Assembly: GCA_934130085.1 (NCBI GenBank) | Contig: CAKOXK010000001.1 | Location: 62,001-126,000, forward strand | Reading direction: 5' to 3' | From: an uncultured Clostridia bacterium | GTDB taxonomy: Bacteria; Bacillota; Clostridia; TANB77; CAG-508 | Length of the DNA stretch: 64,000 nt | Shown: positions 27,596-35,754 of the stretch, piece by piece | Position numbering within the stretch: position 1 is the first letter of the stretch | Layout: each line of letters starts with the position of its first letter | The notes under the pieces: model-generated | What the model saw: only the letters and a program-made list of their open reading frames with translations | The model's database searches: none | What the model was told of the DNA's origin: nothing | Translations under genes and position numbers: made by a program

Positions 27596-28423
27596 TTATG
27601 AATTATAAATATTTTTAATTTTTTCTAATGCTTTTAGTGTATCTTCAAATTTTATATTTCTAGCATAGGATTTTGAATTTCTATAATTTTGCCATCTTTC
27701 AGAAAGTTCTTTACTATTCTTTATTTTTTCAATCTGTACTTCAATAATATCTGCTTTAGTATTTCTTTTATCAAATGCATTCTTAATTGCAATTTTAAGA
27801 TTTTCTTTACTTATTTTCATTTTACTCATAATATAAATATCATAATAATCTTTCATTCTACTACTTCTTGCACCATTTTTTATTATTGCATAAAATTTTT
27901 CGGATAGCATAGATTCAACTGAGTATGTAAGAATATCTATTGATTTATCCTCTAATATTTCTTTATATTTATATTCAATTTCACGTGGAGTAATATTGTT
28001 ATCTTGTACTATATCTAGTAAAAAGTTTATTGTAATTTTTCCAAATTGTCCGGTAATTTTATATTCTATACCATTTGAATTTTGTTCAAGTGCAATATGT
28101 TTATAATTGTAGATATTAAAATTTACATTATCATTTAAATCAATATGTAATATTTCATTAATAATATTTGTAAGATCATCATCAGAAACATTTAGACCTT
28201 TTAAACTAGTATCAATATCTAAGGTTGTTCTGTTACTTAATCCTATTATTGAACTCAATATCACACCACCCTTAAAAATAAAATTGTTTTTATAATTTGA
28301 ATTTGAAATTCTTTCTAAAACTCTTTCAAACATAAAATTTTGTAAAACATCATTTACAGTAATATCATTTTTTACAGCATAATTTTTAGCCCTATCTATA
28401 AGACTTTTTTCATTTTTTATCAT
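27596..28423 (-). CDS. abiEii: AbiEii-type nucleotidyltransferase toxin
   Basis: 275 residues. N-terminal helix with YAVKNDITVNDVLQNFMFERVLERIS, then the nucleotidyltransferase landmarks FIFKGGVILSSIIG and NRTTLDIDTSLKG (family: KGG..L, R.T.DID), and a later MLSEKFYAIIKNGARSSRMKDYYDIY typical of the DUF1814/AbiEii family. In AbiE systems this protein halts growth, protecting the population from phage, and is countered by AbiEi. Start codon overlaps the abiEi stop by 4 nt (ATGA), so the two are co-translated. Confidence 0.9.
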   Translation of the reverse strand: MIKNEKSLIDRAKNYAVKNDITVNDVLQNFMFERVLERISNSNYKNNFIFKGGVILSSIIGLSNRTTLDIDTSLKGLNVSDDDLTNIINEILHIDLNDNVNFNIYNYKHIALEQNSNGIEYKITGQFGKITINFLLDIVQDNNITPREIEYKYKEILEDKSIDILTYSVESMLSEKFYAIIKNGARSSRMKDYYDIYIMSKMKISKENLKIAIKNAFDKRNTKADIIEVQIEKIKNSKELSERWQNYRNSKSYARNIKFEDTLKALEKIKNIYNS

Positions 28424-29004
28424 AGAAGAACCTCCACATAATTACTTACTTTATCATATATTTTCATTGTTTTGGCGTATTGATACATTTTATCAATATC
28501 GAAATCATCTCTTTGAAATATTTCTCTTATTGACTTATTTCTTGTTTCAAGATCCATACAATCTTTATTATTAATAATGTCACAGAGTGTTTTTTCAAGG
28601 TCATAAGTTTTAACTAGCATTCCAATAGGAGTTTTTTTCTCAATAATTCCTAGTTCATAAATTTCATCTTTAACTCTATAAACATTTACAATATTTTTTA
28701 TTCTATGGGGATTATAGTTAATTGGAACTGCAACATCATATTTATCAGGGATTTTTTCAGTTAGATTCCAAAGATATAGGGAAGAGTTATTACAAAAAAT
28801 TGCTTTTGAATTTTTTAGTTGAAACATATACATTTCATCTTCAAGTACATCTTTTGTAACATAAATTCCTCTGTCTTCTCTAACAATAAGTCCATTATCT
28901 ACTGCATTAGAAATATATGTTCTTGAAAATCCATAGTCTTCAAGTTGACGTGATTTCATTACACCATTATTTTTATTTAGTGTATCAATTATATCCTTTT
29001 TCAT
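28420..29004 (-). CDS. abiEi: AbiEi-type antitoxin / transcriptional repressor
   Basis: 194 residues. The ATG giving MKKDIIDTLNKNNG is preferred because AAAGGAG precedes it. An N-terminal winged helix (VMKSRQLEDYGFSRTYISNAVDNGLIVREDRGIYV) is followed by the AbiEi C-terminal domain with TPIGMLVKTYDLEKTLCDIINNKDCMD. The antitoxin binds the promoter of its own operon and neutralises AbiEii without complex formation (type IV). The pair is intact and probably functional; a decayed homologous pair lies at 34256-35014. Confidence 0.88.
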   Translation of the reverse strand: MKKDIIDTLNKNNGVMKSRQLEDYGFSRTYISNAVDNGLIVREDRGIYVTKDVLEDEMYMFQLKNSKAIFCNNSSLYLWNLTEKIPDKYDVAVPINYNPHRIKNIVNVYRVKDEIYELGIIEKKTPIGMLVKTYDLEKTLCDIINNKDCMDLETRNKSIREIFQRDDFDIDKMYQYAKTMKIYDKVSNYVEVLL

Positions 29005-29296
29005 TTTTTCTCCTTTTACATCTATGCCAACAGTATAACATAAAATGGCACAAAAGTAAAGCAAAAATCATAAATTTTAATATTTCATTTGACTAAAATT
29101 AGTATGCTTAATAAATGAGTACATGAATTTTTATATTTAATTACACTTATTATTTCTCAAAATTTTATAAAAATCATAAAAATTTCAAAAAATTTCACAG
29201 CATTTAAAACCAAAAAAAGTGCCAATTGACACCATATTTTACACCAACGTTTTGCAAAACATTGATAAATAGGGGATAAAGAGTAAACAAGTTGTT
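29005..29296. other. AT-rich gap upstream of abiEi
   Basis: No gene seen. The abiE promoter should lie here on the minus strand. The right end meets a second copy of the tRNA-fMet 3' end at 29297. Confidence 0.5.
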
Positions 29297-29603
29297 CCCC
29301 CGCAACCAAATTTGAGGCATTTTGCCTCTTTTTTAAATTCTAAAAAAGGCTGAAAACGTTGATTTTACAGCCTTCTTATTATGATATTTTAGTGAATCTA
29401 AGTGATAATATTAAATATAAAAAAAATTCCAATAAAAAGTATTGAAAATAAAAAAATTAATGATATTCTAATTGAGAACATAAGTCGAAATTATTAATTA
29501 AAAAAACTCAAAAAGATGAAAAATTAAAAACACAAATGGGGAGGAAAGTAAAAAATGACAAAAAAGACAAGTAGAAGAGAAAAGGGTATAACTCTTATAG
29601 CAT
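29297..29603 (+). repeat. Direct repeat A, right copy (tRNA-fMet 3' end)
   Basis: Begins exactly with the 12-nt tRNA acceptor end and CCA, then the tRNA terminator and region upstream of a pilin-like gene. Promoter-like TTGAAA, 16 nt, TATTCT lies at 29442-29469. Such a partial tRNA end marks an integration or duplication junction. Confidence 0.85.
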
Positions 29604-30688
29604 TAATAGTAACCATTATAGTGCTATTAATATTAGCAGGTGTAACAATAAGTATGGCAACATCAGGCTCAGGAGTATTTGGAAGAGGAAAGAATGCAGC
29701 AGATGTTTATAGAGCATCAGCAAAAAATGAAAATGATGCATTAGATAGCTATTCTAGTGAAATAGAAAAAGCAGATAAGGAAATTGAAAAAGAAGGAACA
29801 GAAGGCGGAAGTGGAAGTATAACATATACAGATTCTGCCGGAAAAACACAGACATTAACAAAAGGTACACCAGCAGGAACCAAAATAGGAACAACGGCAA
29901 ATATAGACGGACAAACACTAGACTGGTATTTATTTGATGTAAGTGATGATGGCAAAACAGCATATTTAGTATCAACCCCAACATACTGGGTACCAGATAC
30001 AACCAAGGAAGTAAGAGGAGCATGGGTACCAAAGCTAGTGTCAAATTATGATAGTAATACAACTGCAATGAGTCAAGCAATAAAAAAGAGTACATCAAGT
30101 GTAACATATACACCATCAGCAAATGCATGGAATTATTTTAAGAGTGTAAATAGTCAATGGAGTGCGCAAAGAGGAAGTACAGCATTTGCAAGTTTAAAAG
30201 AAAATGAACAAGCAGCATGTTATTTAGCAGATGCGGACGTATTTGCTGGAATAAAAAACCAAGTAAATAATGCAAACGGAAATTTAAAAGGAAAAGTTCA
30301 AAGCTTAGTAGGTGGTGCAAGTACAGAGCAATGGTGTAATGCATACAATAAACAATCAGTAGCAAGTAGCAGTAAAATAACATGTGAATATAGTACAAAG
30401 GATGCTCCAGGCTATATATATAAAGTAAATGGAACAGCACAAAATTCAGGATGGTATACAAATAATAAAACAATTGTAGGAAATGATATATATGGAGCAG
30501 CATACACAAACAACCGTTCTGATAATTCAAAATATCCATTTTCTGGTTGTTCGTGGTGGCTTGCTTCGCCTTCTTCTCTTCGTAGCCATTATGTGTGCTA
30601 TGTTTATGGCAGTAATTCTCATTTGGACGCTAGCAGCTCTTATGACTCTCTCAATAGGTTCTCGTTGTTCGCCAGTGTTGCGTTGTAG
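29555..30688 (+). CDS. Pilin-like DGR target protein 2
   Basis: 377 residues with GGAGG upstream. It has the shorter leader MTKKTSRREKGITLIALIVTIIVLL, then SMATSGSGVFGRGKNAAD, a Glu/Lys helix and the same domain as targets 1 and 3 (ITYTDSAGKTQTLTKG, DWYLFDVSDDGKTAYLVSTP, EQAACYLADADVFAGIK). It ends WWLASPSS followed by the variable tail YVCYVYGSNSHLDASSSYD and LFASVAL. No invertible module precedes it; expression probably runs from the promoter at 29442. This gene fits the nearby template repeat without any non-adenine mismatch over 103 bp. Confidence 0.85.
   Translation: MTKKTSRREKGITLIALIVTIIVLLILAGVTISMATSGSGVFGRGKNAADVYRASAKNENDALDSYSSEIEKADKEIEKEGTEGGSGSITYTDSAGKTQTLTKGTPAGTKIGTTANIDGQTLDWYLFDVSDDGKTAYLVSTPTYWVPDTTKEVRGAWVPKLVSNYDSNTTAMSQAIKKSTSSVTYTPSANAWNYFKSVNSQWSAQRGSTAFASLKENEQAACYLADADVFAGIKNQVNNANGNLKGKVQSLVGGASTEQWCNAYNKQSVASSSKITCEYSTKDAPGYIYKVNGTAQNSGWYTNNKTIVGNDIYGAAYTNNRSDNSKYPFSGCSWWLASPSSLRSHYVCYVYGSNSHLDASSSYDSLNRFSLFASVAL
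30553..30688 (+). other. DGR variable region VR2
   Basis: Over 103 bp (30553-30655) aligned with 30972-31074, 20 of 36 template adenines are replaced and none of 67 non-adenine positions differ. Changes go to C, G and T. The first non-adenine mismatch comes at the end of the template copy. The region ends in a G/T-rich shared segment, a candidate initiation-of-mutagenic-homing site. Confidence 0.92.
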
Positions 30689-30708
30689 TGTGGCGGTTGT
30701 GTAGTTGA

Positions 30709-30985
30709 GCTTCAAGTTCCCCTATATCTCTAATCAAGGCGAAAAATGACAGAGGGTCCTTCGCTTAGAGATGTCATTTGAGCCTTAAAACTAGAAGATT
30801 TTGATACACAAGCTTGAAAAAATAAATAAGAAAAAAGAAATAGTCGATTTTGTTGCTCTAAGTAGCAAAACCGACTAAATTTTTTTTGAAACAGTTGATT
30901 TTTATGATAGAAAAGTTATAAAACAATAGTGAATTAAATTTTAGAAATTTGATTTTGGGGTTAGCTGATAAGTGGTGGCTTGCTT
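30709..30985 (+). repeat. Direct repeat B, copy 2
   Basis: The same post-gene segment as at 26880 and 33890, with hairpin and terminator (30841-30887), leading straight into the template repeat. Confidence 0.88.
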
Positions 30986-31074
30986 CGCCTTCTTCTAATA
31001 ATAGCAATAATGTGTGCAATGTTAATGGCAATAATTCTAATTTGAACAATAACAACTCTAATAACTATAACAAT
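30972..31074 (+). other. DGR template-repeat-like sequence TR1
   Basis: Read in the target frame it encodes WWLASPSS followed by a run dominated by Asn codons (AAT/AAC), with gtg tgc, gtt, ggc, tct and ttg as anchors. Adenine-rich codons at just those positions that vary among targets are the defining trait of DGR template repeats. It lacks the G/T-rich 3' segment of the variable regions, being joined directly to a relaxase fragment, so its 3' end may be lost. No reverse transcriptase follows within the window. Confidence 0.85.
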
Positions 31075-31194
31075 ATGTTCTCACTTCCTAAATTATTATA
31101 ATTTGCAATAAAATTATATGCTGTTTGAAAATATCTTTTTGTTTCTTTTGTATATTTTTCATTTCTAATAATTGCATAACTCATAATTTAAAAC
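31075..31194 (-). pseudogene. Relaxase (Mob_Pre-like) N-terminal fragment, copy 2
   Basis: 39 codons on the reverse strand starting MSYAIIRNEKYTKE and stopping as it enters the template repeat. The first 14 residues look like MobV/Mob_Pre relaxases; the rest (YFQTAYNFIANYNN) does not show family motifs. It suggests that a mobilisable element once recombined here. Confidence 0.4.
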
Positions 31195-31256
31195 TTCCTT
31201 TTTGTTATTTTTTTTATTTTCAATTGTTTTATAGTAAAATTTTCTAGTAGCAAAAA

Positions 31257-31300
31257 AACAGATAATTATTTGAATCAAATTCAAAATTATCTGCTTTTCA
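31257..31300. terminator. Bidirectional terminator-like hairpin
   Basis: Arms agataatt...aattatct with A and T runs; also at 27285-27328. The region 31131-31326 repeats 27161-27355. Confidence 0.55.
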
Positions 31301-31378
31301 AAATTGCTTTCAGCAATTTTATATTTATTTGAACTATAGCAAATTTTGCAATAATTTAAATATTTTTATACTCAAAAT

Positions 31379-31500
31379 GTTTAACAGCTCTTAACAGTAA
31401 CTTAACGGCTATTTAACAGTAATTTAACAGCTCTTAACAGTAACTTAACGGCTATTTAACAGTAATTTAACAGCTCTTAACAGTAACTTAACAGCTCATA
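31379..31500. repeat. Tandem 43-bp repeats built of 10-11-bp units
   Basis: Nearly three copies of a 43-bp unit made from ttaacagctc, ttaacagtaac, ttaacggctat and ttaacagtaat. The regular ~11-bp spacing of TTAAC puts the sites on one DNA face. It lies just downstream of the truncated AlbA_2-like gene. Confidence 0.8.
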
Positions 31501-31567
31501 ATAATAACTTAATAGCAATTAACAGCATATTTATAAAACAAAATAGTTTTTTATATGCTATTAAAAA

Positions 31568-32226
31568 TCATTTTAAATTATTTATAATATATTTTCCATA
31601 AGAATCAGTTTTATTTGTTCCTGTCCACTCAATAAGTCTCATATCCATTAATTTATTTAATAATTTTACAGCTGTAGGTTTACTTCTATTAATTAATTTT
31701 GCAACTTCTCCTGATGTTATTTCTCCTTTATCAAATATTGCTGTGAATATATTTTTTTCTACTAAATTCAAACTATTCCAAGCCTCCTGAATTTTTTGAT
31801 TCTTTAGCATACTTTCTTCTTTTCTTTTTCCTCTCATAACAATATTATTATCAAGGATTAATAATACAGAATTATGGTCTGGTTCAGAATAAATTGGATC
31901 TTTTAAAAAGAACCTTTTCATTTCACTGTAAATTCTTTTTACACCTTCATTTAATTCTCTAACAATTCCTAATTCACTTAAAACCCTTGCAATCTGTGGG
32001 TTTCTCGAATATCTTTTTGTTTTCATTGTTTCTAGTGTGACGAAACCTCCAAGCTTTCCAGGACTATATATTTCCATTCTATCATCAAATAATTTTATAG
32101 TAATATATTCTCCGCTGTTGCTATAATCTCTATGGGTTACAGCGTTTACGAGTCCTTCATACCATGCAAATTCCGGATATTCAGGTACTGTTTTAAATAT
32201 TCCGTCTTGATTTAAATGAGTATTAT
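31568..32226 (-). pseudogene. AlbA_2/RecG-like ATP-binding transcriptional regulator, 5'-truncated
   Basis: The open reverse frame runs to the junction at 32226. It shows the C-terminal half of the family: FAWYEGLVNAVTHRDYSNSGEYITIKLFDDRMEIYSPGKLGG, NPQIARVLSELGIVRELNEGVKRIY and a C-terminal winged helix (GEVAKLINRSKPTAVKLLNKL). The N-terminal AlbA_2 domain is missing, replaced by the repeat that also follows the pilin remnant at 25155. Not expected to function. Confidence 0.75.
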
Positions 32227-32577
32227 CTTCGCTGGTATATTGTTAGAGACGGTAGCATATAATTGATGATAAGGACGTACAAAGAATGAATCAGAAGTTC
32301 AATTAATGAAATAAAAACATAGAAGATATAAAAAACAATAAAATCAAAGCGAGGATGATACTAAAATTTTAATTAATCTTTTAGATTAATTAAAATTTGA
32401 TAATCTAAAAATACCATGAAAGCCTTATAAAATCAACGATTAGAAATCTAGTGTAAAAATCGTGTAATAAGAAAAAAATAAAATTTTTAAAATAAAAAAA
32501 TCGAAGAATATCTTACTTAGAGTAAAAATTTCTCGATTTTTATTTTTTTATTAAGCTAAAAGATTAATTAAAAATTA
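32227..32577 (+). promoter_or_regulatory. Repeat C and candidate invertible promoter module, copy 3
   Basis: 32227-32365 repeats 25157-25295. The module itself spans 32366-32574, with end sites attaatcttttagattaat and attaagctaaaagattaat, the hairpin near 32499-32541, and the interior oriented as in copy 2, with the leftward hexamers TTGATT, 17 nt, TATTTT facing away from the pilin-like gene at 32640. Confidence 0.55.
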
Positions 32578-32639
32578 AAAGGTAAAGCAAACGCAGTAGT
32601 ACCAAAGGTTTGCTAGATTTCAAAGGAGAAAAATTAAAA

Positions 32640-33866
32640 ATGAGGTATGATGAAAATAGACTAAAATTAAGTGAAAAAAAGTGTATGAAAAATTCTATAA
32701 AAAAAGCCAAAAATGAATACCATAAACAAACTGGAATTACAATCATTGCATTAGTTGTAACCATTATAGTGCTATTAATATTAGCAGGAGTAACAATAGC
32801 AGCAAGCAACCAAGGAATAATTAACAAAGCAAAAACAGCAATGAGGGCATATAAAAATGCATCAGAGAATGAACAAGCAGTACTAAATGAAGTAGCTAAG
32901 GAAATTGCAAAACGTAAGCCAAAAGAAGGAACGGAAGGCGGAAGTGGTAATGAAACAGGAAGTGTAAATATAACATATACAGATTCTGCCGGAAAAACAC
33001 AACCATTAACAAAAGGTACACCAGCAGGAACCAAAATAGGAACAACTGCAAATATAGACGGACGAACACTAGACTGGTATTTATTTGATGTAAGTGATGA
33101 TGGCAAAACCGCATATTTAGTATCAACTCCAACACCTTGGGTGCCGGATACAACAAAAGAAGTAAGCGGAGCATGGGTACCAAAGCTAGGCGGCTCATAT
33201 GATATTACAGGAGCAATGAGACAAGCAATACAAAAAATGAAGCCACGATTGGAGTACGAGGCTTGTTATGACTATACGTATGCTTCTAATAGTGTAACAT
33301 ATACACCATCAGCAAATACACTAAATTATTTTAAAAGCGTAAATAGCGACTGGGCAAAGAGTGAAAATGGTAGAAGTACGAAAAAATTTTCGGAATGGAA
33401 TGAAAATGAACAAGCAGCATGTTATTTGGCTGATGCAGACATATTTGCAGGAATAAAAGACCAGGTAAATAAAGCAGATGGAAATTTAAAAGGCAAAATA
33501 CAAACTTTAGTAGGAGGAGCAAGTGTTGAGCAGTGGTGCAAAGCATACAATAAACAATCAGCAGCAACAGGACATAAAATAACAGCGGTATGCCGTAAAG
33601 ATAACGTACTAGGCTATATATATCAAGTAAATGATAAGCAGTCAACAGTAAGCAATAGTGATTATTATACAGGAGATGAAACAATTGTAGGAAGTGGCAT
33701 ATATGGAGCAACAGGTAATTTTTTTAGGGGTCACTGGTGGCTCGCTTCGCCTGGTGAGTTGAATTGCAGAGTGTGCTTGGTTAATGGCGATGATTATGAA
33801 TTGGGCCAGGTCATACCTTATGTTGCTAACTGTGGGCTCTCGTTGTTTGCCAGTGTTTCGTTGTAG
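32640..33866 (+). CDS. Pilin-like DGR target protein 3
   Basis: 408 residues from ATG 32640, which has AAAGGAG 11 nt upstream. Basic N-terminus, leader KQTGITIIALVVTIIVLL, then a stretch almost the same as target 1 (NQGIINKAKTAMRAYKNASENEQ, ITYTDSAGKTQPLTKG). It ends WWLASPGELNCRVCLVNGDDYELG... and LFASVSL. The middle differs from target 1 by substitutions and short indels. The pattern suggests duplication plus local gene conversion. Confidence 0.82.
   Translation: MRYDENRLKLSEKKCMKNSIKKAKNEYHKQTGITIIALVVTIIVLLILAGVTIAASNQGIINKAKTAMRAYKNASENEQAVLNEVAKEIAKRKPKEGTEGGSGNETGSVNITYTDSAGKTQPLTKGTPAGTKIGTTANIDGRTLDWYLFDVSDDGKTAYLVSTPTPWVPDTTKEVSGAWVPKLGGSYDITGAMRQAIQKMKPRLEYEACYDYTYASNSVTYTPSANTLNYFKSVNSDWAKSENGRSTKKFSEWNENEQAACYLADADIFAGIKDQVNKADGNLKGKIQTLVGGASVEQWCKAYNKQSAATGHKITAVCRKDNVLGYIYQVNDKQSTVSNSDYYTGDETIVGSGIYGATGNFFRGHWWLASPGELNCRVCLVNGDDYELGQVIPYVANCGLSLFASVSL
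33735..33866 (+). other. DGR variable region VR3
   Basis: Aligned with TR1 it keeps tgg tgg, gcttcgcct, gtg tgc, gtt, ggc and ttg, but is one codon shorter before gtg tgc and has several non-adenine changes. It probably derives from a related but different template, or has drifted since. Confidence 0.65.
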
Positions 33867-33889
33867 TGTGTGAGGTGTGGTGTAGTTGA

Positions 33890-34152
33890 GCTTCAAGTTC
33901 CCTATATCTCTAATCAAGGCGAAAAATGACAGAGGGGCCTTCGCTTAGAGATGTCTTTTAAGCCTTAAAACTAGAAGATTTTGATACACAGGCTTGAAAA
34001 AAATAAATAAGAAAAAAGAAATAGTCGATTTTGTTGCTCTAAGTAGCAAAACCGACTAAATTTTTTTTGAAACAGTTGATTTTTATGATAGAAAAGTTAT
34101 AAAACAATAGTGAATTAAATTTTAGAAATTTGATTTTGGGGTTAGCTGATAA
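33890..34152 (+). repeat. Direct repeat B, copy 3
   Basis: Post-gene segment as at 26880 and 30709, with the terminator at 34022-34067. The loop of the first hairpin differs among copies. Confidence 0.85.
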
Positions 34153-34255
34153 GTGGTGGCTTGCTTCGCCTTCTGCTAATAATAGCAATAACGTGTGCAA
34201 TGTTAATGGCAATAATTCTAATTTGAACAATAACAACTCTAATAACTATAGCAAA
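34153..34255 (+). other. Template-repeat-like sequence TR2, truncated into abiEii remnant
   Basis: The same as TR1 except three changes (tct/gct, aat/aac, aac/agc) up to aactata, then broken at about 34253 where abiEii sequence begins on the other strand. It lacks the 3' end. Confidence 0.8.
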
Positions 34256-34417
34256 AAACCGACCTTTGATTATAAAATTTTCTTTATATTCTGATTTTGA
34301 CAATCTTTCTAAAAATCTTTCAAACATATAATTTTGCAAAACTTCTTGAACGGACAATCCATTTTCTTTTGCAAAGTTTTTTGATTTATCCATTAATGAC
34401 TGGATATTTTTTATCAT
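34256..34417 (-). pseudogene. abiEii remnant (N-terminal 52 residues)
   Basis: Starts MIKNIQSLMDKSKNFAKENG and keeps VQEVLQNYMFERFLERLS and FIIKG, homologous to the intact AbiEii at 27596-28423, then runs into the truncated template repeat. The nucleotidyltransferase core is lost. Confidence 0.8.
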
Positions 34418-35014
34418 ATCATTACCTCCATTATAGCCTTTATTTTTCTTTCACATTTTAATTTTTTGGCATATTTTATAATAGTAGAACCATCAATTTC
34501 ATTGTGTATAAATGCATTCCTAATAACTTTATTTCTTTGTTCAGTATCTAATTCACATTTATTTTCGTTTTTTACAATATCGCAAATTGTTCTTTCAAGA
34601 TTATAAGATTTTATATTATTTCCGAACGGAGATTTAACTGTAATTGCACCTAGATTGATGTTATCTCTACTTACATAGTGCGTTCTTATTTGTTTAGAAT
34701 TTATAGAGCTAACATTATAATCATTTGGAATTGTTACATCTATAATATTTGGTGTTACTTCGGTTTTACTAAGAAAAAATAGAGCGGTGTTATAAGAAAA
34801 TATTGATTTTTTATATCTGTTTTGAATTATATAATATTCATCATCGAAACTATTAGTTTTTCCGTAAAGTCCTTTTCCTATTCTAGATATATAATGTTCT
34901 TCAATTAATTTGTTTATATAGTAAAAATCAATTTTAGCATTATTAAATTCTTCAATTGTTATTATATTGTTTTTTTTTATTTACAAAATTTATAATATCT
35001 TTATAGTCTTTCAT
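34414..35014 (-). pseudogene. abiEi-like antitoxin, frameshifted in a poly-A tract
   Basis: From ATG at 35014 the frame MKDYKDIINFVNKK is broken in a run of nine A (T9 on + at 34970-34978). With eight A the frame continues IITIEEFNNAKIDFYYINKLIEEHYI to the AbiEi C-terminal motif SPFGNNIKSYNLERTICDIVKNENK and stops overlapping the abiEii remnant (ATGA). With its toxin already destroyed, decay is plausible, but homopolymer error is possible. Confidence 0.75.
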
Positions 35015-35115
35015 AATTAAACTCCTACACTGATAGTATATCATATTTTCAGCGTAATAGTAAAGAAAATTAAAATATAATAAATTTATAATGTTTTTAA
35101 TTTCAATTAAAAGTA

Positions 35116-35144
35116 TAGATAAAACCATGTATATGTGATATAAT
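35116..35144 (+). promoter_or_regulatory. Promoter for the RelE/ParE-type TA pair
   Basis: TAGATA, 17 nt, TATAAT, 32 nt before the antitoxin start. Confidence 0.5.
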
Positions 35145-35175
35145 AATATTAGTTTTAATGAAGGAGGTAATTGCT

Positions 35176-35427
35176 ATGTCCAATGAAAAACAACATTTAA
35201 TTAATGTAATTGAAAGATTGCCTGACGAATTAACAAGTCAAGCACTTAAACTTATTGAGCAATTACAAAAATCGTATAAAAATTGTGGAGCTCCTGAAAG
35301 TGTTGTAGTAAAAAATAAAGATGACTTAATAAAAAAACTTGAAAAAGGAATAGATGATACCGAACATGGAAGAGTATGCTCACTTGAAGAAGCTTATAAA
35401 GAAGTTAAGGAAATTTTAGCAAATTAA
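35176..35427 (+). CDS. Antitoxin of a RelE/ParE-type pair
   Basis: 83 residues; ATG 35176 follows AAGGAGG. The protein is acidic and helical, with EKQHLINVIERLPDELTSQALKLIEQL at the start and a C-terminal HGRVCSLEEAYKEVKEIL, the kind of tail that wraps around a RelE-fold toxin. No clear DNA-binding domain is seen. The toxin gene follows 15 nt downstream. Confidence 0.7.
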   Translation: MSNEKQHLINVIERLPDELTSQALKLIEQLQKSYKNCGAPESVVVKNKDDLIKKLEKGIDDTEHGRVCSLEEAYKEVKEILAN

Positions 35428-35442
35428 ATTGGAGGTATCACT

Positions 35443-35754
35443 TTGGATTACAAAATACAATTATCAATACAAGCCAAGCAAGACTATACTAAAATAATTA
35501 GTTATCTTAAAAATGATTTAATGGAGGCTGATATTGCAGAAAAATACGCAAATTTAATTAATAATGAAATTTGTTCTTTAAAAGTCAACCCACAAAAATT
35601 TGCTATAATTGATGATGATAATTTAAAGAAATATAATTTTAGGAAACTAATAATAAAAAATTATATAGCTTTTTATAGGGTTGATGAAAATAAAAAGTTG
35701 GTTAATGTTGAAAGAATTTTATATAATAAAATGAATTGGAAAAATATATTATAA
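35443..35754 (+). CDS. RelE/ParE-superfamily toxin
   Basis: 103 residues from a TTG with GGAGG upstream. Pattern of the family: QAKQDYTKIISYLKNDL, AEKYANLINNEICSLKVNPQKF, then YNFRKLIIKNYIAFYRVDENKKLVNVERILYNKMNW. Such toxins cleave mRNA at the ribosome (RelE) or poison gyrase (ParE); the sequence alone does not decide. Paired with the gene just upstream. Confidence 0.8.
   Translation: MDYKIQLSIQAKQDYTKIISYLKNDLMEADIAEKYANLINNEICSLKVNPQKFAIIDDDNLKKYNFRKLIIKNYIAFYRVDENKKLVNVERILYNKMNWKNIL

Noticed and set aside
31379..31500. Possible CRISPR array
   Set aside because: The repeats are contiguous and short with no unique spacers, and no cas gene is near.
27161..35100. Hidden DGR reverse transcriptase
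   Set aside because: No long frame with reverse transcriptase motifs on either strand; the frames here are AbiE, an AlbA_2-like fragment, pilin-like targets or shadows of them.
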